Positions 1 to 12,693 of a stretch of DNA of 64,000 nucleotides are shown here, piece by piece (positions within the stretch are counted from its first letter, which is position 1; every line of letters starts with the position of its first letter). The stretch comes from Nemertoderma westbladi (taxonomy: Eukaryota; Xenacoelomorpha; Nemertodermatida; Nemertodermatidae): contig JAUCBJ010001560.1 in the NCBI GenBank assembly GCA_032718475.1, positions 19,108 through 83,107 of the forward strand, written 5' to 3'. Below the pieces are notes generated by a model. The model had not been told where the DNA came from, did no database searches, and saw nothing but the letters and a program-made list of their open reading frames with translations. The translations under genes were made by a program, and so were the position numbers.

Positions 1-178
1 TGAGAAGGGTGGGGGGGGGGGGGGATTAAAAGGGGTGAACACGTACTGTCCCCCTTTCTTTGATTGATTGGTGGTGTGGGTAAATTTCTCAAAACCTGAT
101 TTTGTGATACAGTCGCTTAATTTTAATTTGTATCTCATAACTGGACCTCGTGCTGCGCGAAGGCCCCACGAACGTGTT
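1..178. repeat. Dispersed direct repeat, copy 1
   Basis: This 178-bp segment, including a run of 14 G, recurs with no difference that I can see at 5034-5211. It may extend left of the window. It lies in the putative intron following the exon at 192-1480, and would give that reading frame a spurious C-terminus if read through. Confidence 0.85.
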
Positions 179-191
179 CCATGTCTTACAC

Positions 192-1480
192 CTCCATGTA
201 TTATTAAAAGTTAGAAAACTAAAACTTGACGACAGGTTTGCATTAGACTCGGTAAATAGTATATCCATATTATCATGTATTATAATGTTATGGATTTGAG
301 AAACTGTAAATTCATCAAAACAACTGCTGTGTCTGCTTGCAAAAGATTTCATGAATTCCAATTGTTGCTCAATTTCTGATGTATGTGGTAACTTTTCTGA
401 TTTCGATTGCATCAGACTGAGTAGAATTATGCGCAGTTTATCTGGAAGTATCATTGCCTGTTCCGAAAACATGTCACGTGCTGTTGGATGGGTTACTAGT
501 AATTGAGTGCATTTCCAAAAACCAAATAATATTCGAATCATTGAAGCTCCAACGATCCAGTTACTAGCGTTACTAATGCACATCATAGCAGAAAAGATTG
601 CATTAGAGGCCAGTAAATTGTACAAATAATTGTTTCCACACTCTAATGAAATCTGAAAAAATGTATATATAGCAGAATAAATGAGATACTTCAATCGATT
701 AGGTGCTGATTTAAATATAGAAATGTTGTTACATAGTTTTATCATAATTTCCATGCTTTGACAAGCATTTATTTTCTGTTCCTCATTTAATACGTTTGAA
801 ATCTTGTTTTTATTGGAACAACATTCCTGACGGATTAATCCCAATGTTGACAACATCCCTGCATAGTGGGATCTCATTTCCTGTAAGAGTATCCGAGGTT
901 CCAAGGTGCTGAACAGTTTAGATGCTTCTTGATAATCTTGATGAAATGATAGCAACCCTGCTTTTATGTAGTAAACGTAATTTGTGGAATCTTTTGTGAA
1001 CTCATCCATTCTCTGTTTCAACTGAGTTTCAGTTTTGTATAGTTCCTGGAGGTGTCCTCTGCCTCGCAAGCGATACATTATGCGTATCAACATTTGACCT
1101 GGAAGTCGGAATTTAGTTGAATCATGCAGAAATTTAAAGTAGTCCAGATACCCAGTGTTATCAATAAACTGGTGGGCAATCATGACCACTCGTATAGCGA
1201 CCGCCATACATTGAACATCCTCTTCACTTTCCTGATGTTGATCAACAATTTCTCTTGCACATTTTAATGCTTGTGTAGTGTTGTCATTTTTCTGTAGAAT
1301 ATTATATATAACATTCACTTCTGTGGTTCCACTTCCCTTGCAGCTGTTCCACATATCGGGAAGATACTCCCATTCCTTAGTTATTGATTCCTCTATGAGT
1401 AAATGCAAGACTTCATCCAGTGTTGCATATGTGGACTTCCACTTTTGATTATGTTGCTTCTTCTCTTTTGAAAACTCCAT
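192..1480 (-). CDS. Unrecognised alpha-helical protein, first coding exon (partial)
   Basis: An open frame starts at ATG 1478-1480 and runs about 429 codons to a good donor (GAG|GTGTAAG, exon end at 192). Reading past it enters the 178-bp dispersed repeat, so I end the exon at the donor and expect further exons left of the window. The protein is rich in Leu, Ile, Met, Lys and Glu and looks like stacked amphipathic helices of a TPR-like or other alpha-solenoid type; for example, residues around 170-195 read as a helical hairpin. I see no signal peptide or obvious membrane segment. The general build recalls helical subunits of nuclear complexes such as TAF1A, but I cannot align it convincingly and give no function. 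The long frame without stops in AT-rich DNA and its sensible composition argue that it is real. Confidence 0.6.
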
Positions 1481-2782
1481 TAATTAAGCCAACGGTAATA
1501 ACTTTAATTGATAATTTAATTGTGACACCAAAATTTGGGAGAAAATATTGAAAAATGTGATAAATATTGGGAAAGGTATAGATTAAAATGAAACACCGAC
1601 TTTATTTGACAATTTCGGCAACTCGGATAGTTCCATATCAGCAGGTTTGTATATTCATTTACTTTATTGATTGATTTGAAAGTTTGACTTAAACATAAAG
1701 ATTCCAATCAGGTAAAGTTAACTATTTTTTAATCATAAATAACACAATGGTGGCTTTATAGGAATACAGTACAGAAGAATAAAAAATTACAGTTACCTTT
1801 GTAACCGAAGTTGGTGGAACAGAAATTCAATTGGGGAACGTATTTCATAAAATTCATATGTTCTCAAGATCGTCCAAACACTATACCCGTTACTTGTGGT
1901 ATGTTACTAATTTCACAAGTAGATAAAAAAATAAGAAACTAAGTACCTGCATGGTATGACTTTGGCAAATGACTACATATGGTACGAATGATACAACTTA
2001 TGGTACACCTTATGGTACATATGGTACACCTTCTGAATGAAAACACATATTTTTGTTATAAACAGAATCACCACAGCTGCAATAAAAATTTTCATGTTTA
2101 ACAATTATGTTTGTATAATCCGGACGTTTCGATATAATACTTTACATCATCATCAGCGTATTACATATTTTTAAGTTTTAACAATACTGTTGTAAATAAA
2201 ATCTTTTTAAATTGTAATCAATTTATTTTCAAGCAGTTACAGTAAATTATCCATTAAGGAAGGTAATTGTTGTAGAATATTGTAGTATATTTAATAATTT
2301 ACTAAATTGTTCTTGTTTCATTAGACTAAAACATAATGAACAGAAAATTAATAATTAATAACTTTTGCTACCGTGATATTCGTGCTCGAACAAGTAGCGT
2401 ACCTCGATTGGACATGGTTATTTAATAATATTTATCACAACTGATCCAAACCTGGGGTCTTTAACTATTCGTAGTTGCCAACTAATATAATTTACAGTGG
2501 GCCTACTAGCAATTTAACATTGTACATTTATTAAATAGCAGCCAAACCAATAACAACTTATTTAAATAAAGTAAAGATGTCAAATGTTAATTAATATCTA
2601 ATACCAAAGGCTAAGGTAAAAATATGGTTTGAAATAATATAGAGCCATTAATAATTGCAGAATAAGGAGTTAAATATATATTTTGGTCCGAAACCTCACC
2701 TTTAAACAATTTCACCACCCCATTCCCTGTGGGGCGAGCCACGAAGTGAGTGAGCCTTAGCGTAGTGGTACCATTAATCAAC
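1481..2782. other. AT-rich non-coding stretch
   Basis: This lies upstream of the minus-strand gene and would hold its promoter. A short run of TATGGTAC-like repeats occurs around 1979-2031. Apart from that I see no gene, structured RNA or defined element. Confidence 0.5.
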
Positions 2783-2828
2783 CTGTCGTTCTGTCGTTCT
2801 GTCGTTCTGTCGTTCTGTCGTTCTGTCG
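2783..2828. repeat. 8-bp microsatellite (CTGTCGTT)n
   Basis: Almost six copies of the octamer CTGTCGTT. Short frames over it are repeat artefacts. Confidence 0.9.
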
Positions 2829-5033
2829 TGTTCAATTTTAAACGTTAATAACTCGGCCAATCTTTGATGAAATCTATCCAAACTTGGTACACATGTTGTT
2901 TGGCAAAAGTTTAGAAATTTTCCAAGTAGAATTTCCGTGTGGCCTTCGAGAAGCTAAGATAATAGCAGTTAATTAGTTAATTAAGTTGATTACGGTAAAA
3001 ACACCATTTTCAACCTGCCTTTTAAAGGAAATTAATTGTTTTACAGTATAAGACTTCAATAATTATACTTAAAAAATATACAGATGTAATCCGCATACTC
3101 CATTCTATTATAGTTTTTAATTAGTTCAAGTGATTTGCTTTAATAATCGTGTCTTTAATTGATCTAAAGTAATTAAACCGGCATAAAAAATGTATTCTCA
3201 TTAAATACTGCTCATTTATTGGTTAACTCAAGTTGGCTTGTTTCCCAGCAACACTTGAGGTATTCAGTCAGCCTCGCTTGTAAGAGGCAGACTGCTGCTG
3301 CTGCTGGTAGCCATCCATTCACTCACTCTCCATTGAACTGGCTGATTGGAGGTGTGTGTGTATCGGGTTCAATGACATTAATATTATTACTAAAGTAACT
3401 TCGGGATGTTAATATTCACTGGAGCTATGAGTCGAGTCTCTCTGGTTAGTTGAATGAATGAAATAAATAATTGTTTTACTGTTCCGAATATCAATGTTTA
3501 TTTCTGTAGGCCAACTTACTGTATTATTATTTAATCTAAATGTACATAATAGTTTAAATAAATTATTTCACAATTTCATTCCAATTCATACTGCTTACGC
3601 AACCATGCTAATTAGGTATATTAAATGGCAGGATTGTTTTTAATTAAAATTTTTACAGAGCAAACAAGTATATTGTATTTAACTGAAAGTTAATTTATTT
3701 CGGTAAGTAGGCCTTGCGGTTTGTTAGTTTAGTTAGTATAATAAGTATCAAATATATTACGTGCTGCTGTACAGTAAACGCGGCTTTGCGTTATTGAATT
3801 ACAGAATTGGCGGTACAAAGTACATTAATAGGGATCAGGCATATTGCATTTATATAATTGTTGTTGTAAATGTACAATAATAAGCGCCACTTTTATTTTA
3901 GTAACTGAAATGTGTATTTCATTTGTACCTGCAACCCATTAAAAAGGGCAGCTGAACATATCGCGGACAGGCTGACTATTCACCATAACAAAAAAACCCA
4001 AATCGCCGCAGTTCCACTTACAGTTCCATATTATTCTGTTTTGCAATTCAACCCAATTTATCTGCTCTCTGCTACACGCGGTTTTATCCACGAGTTTTGT
4101 AAAGTCCCGACTTATCGGGAATGACATGAACTTAGCGTCCGGAATATTCTGAACAGATTAAATCTACTTGGCGCTGTAATACTGCATCCCGTTGTACCAG
4201 AAGTTATTAAAACATACCGGCCCCTCAAATGCGCTTGCAGTGGGTTAGAGAACAACATATACCGCCCCAGTACAACCGCTATTTTGATAAGGTCCATAAT
4301 ATATAATATATATATATGGTCTAACATATGATAGTTCACTAATCAGCTAATAGGCCTATTAATTCGTGAGATTTCAATTTATAAATAAAACTAATATACG
4401 AGCTCATATGAGCTCAATTGATTGATTGATTGAAGGTATGACCGTTGTTGTGGGGGACTAGGTCTACCTGTCTAGCAGCTAATAACTCGTCCGTGGAGAG
4501 AATAATATAAGTCGAGGAACATAACGAAACGCGTTTAATTTATTTATTTATTCCAATTGGGGATGCTTTCTAACGCGGGAATGCGGTGCTATTAAACATC
4601 AACACATTCCTGCGCGTGCGTCGATATTGTGCACCCTAATACTAACAACCCACCCAGACACCCCCTAACCCTCACCCCCCCCCCCCCCCCCCCCCCATCA
4701 CCCAACATTACTATGTATAGATCAATGCAGCTCAATATATTAGTAAAGGTATCGTCTGATTAGCTTTCCTACACATGACCTCTTATCCTTGTAGTTGTTT
4801 ATTTATTTACACTATTTTTTGTTGAGTAAATCTTTCTGATAGGGGGGGGGGGGGGGGGGGGGACTTACTCTGGACGAGCGCAACGATTGAACGACGCTTA
4901 TAATAATTAAGACGAGTACGGCGTTGATTATATTCATATACACCACCTGGCTTTGCATATTGAACGTGCGATTGGAAATAAGTTCGTTCTACCCTTCCGT
5001 GGGTGGTAGATGTCACGGTTATGTATTGGTGGT
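2829..5033. other. Non-coding stretch with homopolymer C and G tracts
   Basis: AT-rich sequence with a C run at about 4675-4696 and a G run at about 4842-4861. The short open frames have no recognisable content. No gene or RNA is supported. Confidence 0.5.
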
Positions 5034-5211
5034 TGAGAAGGGTGGGGGGGGGGGGGGATTAAAAGGGGTGAACACGTACTGTCCCCCTTTCTTTGATTGA
5101 TTGGTGGTGTGGGTAAATTTCTCAAAACCTGATTTTGTGATACAGTCGCTTAATTTTAATTTGTATCTCATAACTGGACCTCGTGCTGCGCGAAGGCCCC
5201 ACGAACGTGTT
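5034..5211. repeat. Dispersed direct repeat, copy 2
   Basis: The same 178 bp as 1-178, in the same orientation and apparently identical including the 14-G run. The flanks differ to the right. Such identity implies a recent duplication or a young mobile family. Confidence 0.85.
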
Positions 5212-5439
5212 TCTACTACCTTGACTCCTACCTGTCACCCAATCCAAACTTGTAACGTCACAACTACCGTATATCCACATCTATTTATAGAACATTGCTC
5301 TTCTAAATAGTTTTAGTAAGAACTTTGTAACTTAGTAACCAGATTACCACATAATCTGTATCTGACCTCCGTGGTGAAATTGCTGTGGTATAACTAACTA
5401 TATCTGTGATTCCCATGATTCCCAGTCGAAACTCTCGCC

Positions 5440-5622
5440 ATTAAAGGATTGCGAATCTGTAATAACAATATAATGTACAGTACAGGCAGAGTAATGAGCC
5501 ACCATGGCTGGATAATCCATTTAAAGCTTTAGAGCCGAAACGAAACTCTCCTGCAGGGATCGAACTCACGACCTCCGGGACATGTAAATTAAAGAAAAAT
5601 TATGTAAGCACTACGCCAAGGT
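5440..5622 (-). mobile_element. tRNA-derived SINE (candidate)
   Basis: On the minus strand the segment opens with TTGGCGTAGTGCTT, which resembles a tRNA A box. About 50 bp later comes GGTCGTGAGTTCGATCCC, which resembles a B box (GGTTCGANTCC). This is the internal RNA polymerase III promoter layout of a SINE head. The body to about 5440 is assigned by extension and its left end is unsure. The head abuts the first unit of the 66-bp satellite. Confidence 0.5.
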
Positions 5623-8600
5623 GGGACTTGGTGCAGTGGTAGGTAGGTGGGCTAGTCGGGGTCGATCAGGGAGTTGCAGTTACAAGGTGGGACTTGGTGC
5701 AGTGGTTGAGGTAGGCTAGTCGGGGTAGATCAGGGTGTTACCGCTACAAGGTGGGACTTGGTGCATTGGTAGGTAGGTAGGCTAGTCGGGGTAGATCAGG
5801 GTGTTACCGCTACAAGGTGGGACTTGGTGCAGTGGTAGGTAGGTAGGCTAGTCGGGGTAGATCAGGGTGTTACCGCTACAAGATGGGTCTAGGTGCATTG
5901 GTAGGTAGGTAGGCTAGTCGGGGTAGATCAGGGTGTTACCGCTACAAGGTGGGACTTGGTGCATTGGTAGGTAGGTAGGCTAGTCGGGGTAGATCAGGGT
6001 GTTACCGCTACAAGGTGGGACTTGGTGCATTGGTAGGTGGGTAGGCGAGTCGGGGTAGATCAGGGTGTTACAGCTACAAAGTGGGACTTGGTGCAGTGGA
6101 AGGTATGTAGGCTAGTCGGGGTAGATCAGGGTGTTACAGCTACAAAGTGGGACTTGGTGCATTAGTAGGTAGGTGGGCTAGTCGGGGTAGATCAGGGTGT
6201 TACCGCTACAAGGTGGGACTTGGTGCAGTGGTAGGTAGGTAAGCTAGTCGGGGTAGATCAGGGTGTTACCCCTACAAGATGGGACTTGGTGCATTGGTAG
6301 GTAGGTAGGCTAGTCGGGGTTAGATCAGGGTGTTACCGCTACAAGATGGGACTTGGTGCAGTGGTAGGTAGGTAGGCTAGTCGGGGTAGATCAGGGTGTT
6401 ACCGCTACAAGATGGGACTTGGTGCAGTGGTAAGTAGGTAGGCTAGTCGGGGTAGATCAGGGTGTTACCCCTACAAGATGGGACTTGGTGCATTAGTAGG
6501 TAGGTAGGCTAGTCGGGGTAGATCAGGGTGTTACCGCTACAAGGTGGGACTTGGTGCAGTGGTTGGTAGGTAGGCTAGTCGGGGTAGATCAGGGTGTTAC
6601 CGCTACAAGGTGGGACTTGGTGCAGTGGTAGGTAGATAGGCTAGTCGGGGTAGATCAGGGTGTTACCCCTACAAGATGGGACTTGGTGCATTGGTAGGTA
6701 GGTAGGCTAGTCGGGGTAGATCAGGGTGTTACCCCTACAAGATGGGACTTGGTGGAGTGGTAGGTAGGTGGGCTAGTCGGGGTCGATCAGGGAGTTGCAG
6801 TTACAAGGTGGGACTTGGTGCAGTGGTTGGTAGGTGGGCTAGTCGGGGTCGATCAGGGAGTTGCAGTTACAAGGTGGGACTTGGTGCAGTGGTTGGTAGG
6901 TAGGCTAGTCGGGGTAGATCATGGTGTTACCCCTACAAGATGGGACTTGGTGCAGTGGTAGGTAGGTGGGCTAGTCGGGGTAGATCAGGGTGTTACCGCT
7001 ACAAGGTGGGACTTGGTGCAGTGGTTGGTAGGTAGGTTAGTCGGGAAAGATCAGGGTGTTACCCCTACAAGATGGGACTTGGTGCAGTGGTAGGTAGGTA
7101 GGCTAGTCGGGGTAGATCAGGGTGTTACCACTGTTACCCCTACAAGATGGGACTTGGTGCAGTGGTAGGTAGTTAGGCTAGTCGGGGTAGATCAGGGTGT
7201 TACCGCTACAAGATGGGTCTAGGTGCATTGGTAGGTAGGTAGGCTAGTCGGGGTAGATCAGGGTGTTACCGCTACAAGGTGGGACTTGGTGCATTGGTAG
7301 GTAGGTAGGCTAGTCGGGGTAGATCAGGGTGTTACCGCTACAAGGTGGGACTTGGTGCAGTGGTAGGTAGGTAGGCTAGTCGGGGTAGATCAGGGTGTTA
7401 CCGCTACAAGATGGGTCTAGGTGCATTGGTAGGTAGGTAGGCTAGTCGGGGTAGATCAGGGTGTTACCGCTACAAGGTGGGACTTGGTGCATTGGTAGGT
7501 AGGTAGGCTAGTCGGGGTAGATCAGGGTGTTACCGCTACAAGGTGGGACTTGGTGCATTGGTAGGTGGGTAGGCGAGTCGGGGTAGATCAGGGTGTTACA
7601 GCTACAAAGTGGGACTTGGTGCAGTGGAAGGTATGTAGGCTAGTCGGGGTAGATCAGGGTGTTACAGCTACAAAGTGGGACTTGGTGCATTAGTAGGTAG
7701 GTGGGCTAGTCGGGGTAGATCAGGGTGTTACCGCTACAAGGTGGGACTTGGTGCAGTGGTAGGTAGGTAAGCTAGTCGGGGTAGATCAGGGTGTTACCCC
7801 TACAAGATGGGACTTGGTGCATTGGTAGGTAGGTAGGCTAGTCGGGGTTAGATCAGGGTGTTACCGCTACAAGATGGGACTTGGTGCAGTGGTAGGTAGG
7901 TAGGCTAGTCGGGGTAGATCAGGGTGTTACCGCTACAAGATGGGACTTGGTGCAGTGGTAAGTAGGTAGGCTAGTCGGGGTAGATCAGGGTGTTACCCCT
8001 ACAAGATGGGACTTGGTGCATTAGTAGGTAGGTAGGCTAGTCGGGGTAGATCAGGGTGTTACCGCTACAAGGTGGGACTTGGTGCAGTGGTTGGTAGGTA
8101 GGCTAGTCGGGGTAGATCAGGGTGTTACCGCTACAAGGTGGGACTTGGTGCAGTGGTAGGTAGATAGGCTAGTCGGGGTAGATCAGGGTGTTACCCCTAC
8201 AAGATGGGACTTGGTGCATTGGTAGGTAGGTAGGCTAGTCGGGGTAGATCAGGGTGTTACCCCTACAAGATGGGACTTGGTGGAGTGGTAGGTAGGTAGG
8301 CTAGTCGGGGTAGATCAGGGTGTTACCGCTACAAGATGGGACTTGGTGCAGTGGTAGGTAGGAAGGCTAGTCGGGGTAGATCAGGGTGTTACCGCTACAA
8401 GGTGGGACTTGGTGCAGTGGTAGGTAGGAGGGCTAATCGGGGTAGATCAGGGTGTTACCCCTACAAGATGGGACTTGGTGCAGTGGTAGGTAGGTAGGCT
8501 AGTCGGGGTAGATCAGGGTGTTACCGCTACAAGATGGCACTTGGTGCAGTGGTAGGTAGGAGGGCTAGTCGGGTTAGATCAGGGTGTTACCGCTACAAGG

Positions 8601-9262
8601 TGGGACTTGGTGCAGTGGTTGGTAGGTAGGCTAGTTGGGGTAGATCAGGGTGTTACCGCTACACGATGGGACTTGGTGCAGTGGTCGGTCGGAGGGCTAG
8701 TCGGGGTAGATCAGGGTGTTACCGCTACAAGGTGGGACTTGGTGCAGTGGTAGGTAGGTTGGCTAGTCGGGGTAGATCAGGGTGTTACCGTTACAAGGTG
8801 GGACTTGGTGCATTGGTAGGTAGGTGGGCTAGTCGGGGTAGATCAGGGTGTTACCGATACAAGGTGGGACTTGGTGCAGTGGTAGGTAGGTGGGCTAGTC
8901 GGGGTAGATCAGGGTGTTACCGCTACAAGGTGGGACTTGGTGCAGTGGTAGGTAGGTGGGCTAGTCGGGGTAGATCAGGGTGTTACCGCTACAAGGTGGG
9001 ACTTGGTGCATTGGTAGATAGGTGGGTTAGTCGGGGTAGATCAGGGTGTTACCGCTACAAGGTGGGACTTGGTGCATTGGTATGTAGGTGGGCTAGTCGG
9101 GGTAGATCAGGGTGTTACCGCTACAAGGTGGGACTTGGTGCAGTGGTTGGTAGGTGGGCAAGTCGGGGTAGATCAGGGTGTTACAGCTACAAGGTAGGAC
9201 TTGGTGCATTGATAGGTAGGTGGGCTAGTCGGGGTAGATCAGGGTGTTACCGCTACAAGTTT
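5622..9262 (+). repeat. 66-bp minisatellite, about 55 copies
   Basis: The unit begins GTGGGACTTGGTGCAGTGGT and ends TACCGCTACAAG. Because 66 is divisible by 3, the last nine or so units are open in one frame (22-residue repeat, 8666-9271); earlier units are broken by TAG variants, so I do not call a protein. A block of about 1.06 kb is duplicated inside the array (about 5711-6768 and 7239-8296, offset 1528 bp), preserving the order of marked variants. Single insertions occur, for example about 10 bp near 7130. Confidence 0.97.
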
Positions 9263-10716
9263 CCGCTATAATATGATATACACCTGAGTAGGCTTACCCG
9301 TATTTCACTTCAGGTTCAACGGAATTTTTAATATTTTCTCACGCATGATATTTTCCGGTCGTGAATTTATATTCTAGCTCTAGCCGGTATGAAATACGGA
9401 GAAAATATAAAACAGACGGAACCAGTACGTGAGATTGATAACAGGTGGGATCCACAATGTGGTGTATTTATTAAATATAATAGTCTCGCGCAGATGCAAA
9501 ACCATGCAATTTTCTAACGCTCATATCTCACTTATTTTTCCACGAAATTAATTCAATTACATATTGGAATCCTTGCGAGGCCAGCTTTCTAACAGTGACT
9601 ATAATATTGAAGAATAACTGTGGGGTAACTGGTGCAATATCGACGGAGACCATTTTTTTAAACTTTAGTAGTAGCTAAGAATGAAAGTTATTAACAAACA
9701 GAAACAAATTATTACTTTCCCAGATTACATAGTTTTTTGCACCAAATATTACTTAATATTAATATTAATTGGTATTTGGCCAATTGCCAATTTCCCCTTC
9801 AATTGGTAACAACTCAGTTTATTGTTTTGATTAGAAAAAGCGTTCTCTGTAACCTGCTCATTTCTCTCCATTTGTAACAACATCGTTTATTGTTTTGGTA
9901 TGGAAATAAATATCATATCTGACTAATTGTTGTTTGCTTTTATGTGTTTTAGTCTAGTAAATGTATGTTTTGGGGATGATGTTTTAATTTTTGGGTCGAC
10001 TTTATAACATTAGTTCAGATGTATTTTTTTGGTCAACAAGTAAATTATTTGGAGCGAAAAGTATGTGAAAAGTATGCCTGACCAACTAACCCTAACCAAA
10101 ATAATAAACAATCTGATCAATCAATTGATTGATCTTGACAGACATCTTGACAGCCTTTATTTTATAGTTTAATCCGCCTTGTCGCAATGTTGACATATTA
10201 TGAATGTTTACCGTAATAATCGATAGGGGAGGGAGGGGGGTGGGGGGTGGGATTTATGACGTAATGTTGTGTCCGACCCTCTGAGGTACTTGAACGCTGT
10301 GCGGTATATCGTAATCAAGAGCAATGACATCTAGATTCTGTCCACACAATGAAAATAAAATTTTAGATTGTAACGGCTTTCCATATAATTTAAATGTTAC
10401 TAAGCAATTAATAGACATTAACAATTGAAAGAAACTCAAATATAATTAAATTATAAAATATTGGTAAATTACAATTTTAAAAATAATCCGGTTAACACAG
10501 GATAATGAGAATAAATAAGGTTAATGTCTACAGCATTTGGTTCTCTTACTCTGACATGAAATCAGACCTCCTGGTAAACATATAATTTAACAATAATTGG
10601 TTTTGATTGAGTTGAGTTAATACCTCACCACAGGCGGAAGTTAAATTCAATCATGGAGTGAATTTTGGGAAATCCTAGAGAATGTTGCAAAATAATAAAA
10701 TTTAGGTGAATTATAA
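9263..10716. other. Non-coding stretch with relatives of the 68-bp repeat
   Basis: AT-rich. Around 9785-9900 there are two diverged copies of the TAACCTGCTC...TTTATTGTTTTG repeat that is tandem at 21.7-22.4 kb. Another inverted fragment (CTAACCAAAATAATAAAC) lies near 10092. No gene seen. Confidence 0.55.
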
Positions 10717-12693
10717 CGGCAAGATGCTGTACACGGCGACCAATACGGATGTTTATACGGCAAGATGCTGCACACGGCGACCAATAAGGATGTTTATACG
10801 GCAAGATGCTGCACACGGCGACCAATAAGGATGTTTATACGGCAAGATGCTGCACACGGCGACCAATAAGGATGTTTATACGGCAAGGTGCTGCACACGG
10901 CGACCAAAAAGGATGTTTATACGGCAAGATGCTGCACACGGCGACCAATAAGGATGTTTATACGGCAAGGTGCTGCACACGGCGACCAATAAGGATGTTT
11001 ATACGGCAAGATGATGTACACGGCGACCAATACGGATATTTATACGGCAAGCTGCTGCACACGGCGACCAATAAGGATGTTTATACGGCATGATGCTGTA
11101 CATGGCGACCAATAAGGATGTTAATACGGCATGATGCTGTACACGGCGACCAATAAGGATGTTTATACGGAAAGCTGCTGCACACGGCGACCAATACGGA
11201 TGTTTATACGGCAAGATGCTGCCGTACACGGCGACCAATAAGGATGTATATACGGCAAGCTGCTGCACACGGCGACCAATAAGGATGTTTATACGGCAAG
11301 CTGTTGCACACGGCGACCAATACGGATGTTTATACGGCAAGATGCTGCCGTACACGGCGACCAATAAGGATGTATATACGGCAAGCAGCTGCACACGGCG
11401 ACCAATAAGGATGTTTATACGGCAAGATGATGTACACGGCGACCAATACGGATATTTATACGGCAAGATGCTGCACACGGCGACCAATAAGGATGTTTAT
11501 ACGGCAAGCTGCTGCACACGGCGACCAATAAGGATGTTTATACGGAAAGATGCTGCACACGGCGACCAATAAGGATATTTATACGACAAGCTGCTGCACA
11601 CGGCGACCAATAAGGATGTTTATACGGAAAGATGCTGCACACGGCGACCAATAAGGATGTTTATACGGCAAGATGATGTACACGGCGACCAATACGGATA
11701 TTTATACGGCAAGATGCTGCACACGGCGACCAATAAGGATGTTTATACGGCAAGCTGCTGCACACGGCGACCAATAAGGATGTTTATACGGAAAGATGCT
11801 GCACACGGCGACCAATAAGGATATTTATACGACAAGCTGCTGCACACGGCGACCAATAAGGATGTTTATACGGCATGATGCTGTACACGGCGACCAATAA
11901 GGATGTTTATACGGCAAGCTGCTGCACACGGCGACCAATACGGATGTTTATACGGCAAGATGCTGCCGTACACGGCGACCAATAATGATGTATATACGGC
12001 AAGCAGCTGCACACGGCGACCAATAAGGATGTTTATACGGCAAGATGCTGCACACGGCGACCAATAAGGATGTTTATACGGCAAGATGCTGTACACGGCG
12101 ACCAATAAGGATATTTATACGGCAAGATGCTGTACACGGCGACCAATAAGGATGTTTATACGGCAAGCTGCTGCACACGGCGACCAATAAGGATGTTTAT
12201 ACGGCAAGATGCTGCACACGGCGACCAATACGGATGTTTATACGGCAAGATGCTGCACACGGCGACCAATAAGGATGTTTATACGGCAAGATGCTGCACA
12301 CGGCGACCAATAAGGATGTTTATACGGCAAGATGCTGCACACGGCGACCAATAAGGATGTTTATACGGCAAGATGATGTACCCGGCGACCAATAAGGATA
12401 TTTAAACGGCAAGCTGCTGCACACGGCGACCAATAAGGATGTTTATACGGCATGATGCTGTACACGGCGACCAATAAGGATGTTTATACGGAAAGATGCT
12501 GCACACGGCGACCAATAAGGATGTTTATACGGCATGATGCTGTACACGGCGACCAATAAGGATATTTATACGACAAGCTGCTGCACACGGCGACCAATAA
12601 GGATGTTTATACCGCATGATGCTGTACACGGCGACCAATAAGGATGTTTATACGGCAAGATGCTGTACACGGCGAACAATAAGGATGTTTATA
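10717..12693 (+). repeat. 41-bp minisatellite, about 48 copies
   Basis: The unit runs from CGGCAAGATGCTGCACACGG through CGACCAATAAGGATGTTTAT. Variant units carry CTGCCGTACAC or AAGCAGCTGC and recur in the same order (near 11218, 11346 and 11965), showing block duplication. Open frames on both strands follow the repeat and are not genes. Confidence 0.97.

Noticed and set aside
8666-9271. 201-codon repetitive open frame in the 66-bp satellite
   Set aside because: The repeat length is divisible by three, and earlier units carry stops. There is no start context, splice signal or compositional sign of selection.
10806-12354. Several repetitive open frames on both strands of the 41-bp array
   Set aside because: They simply follow the repeat in frames that lack a stop, on both strands at once.
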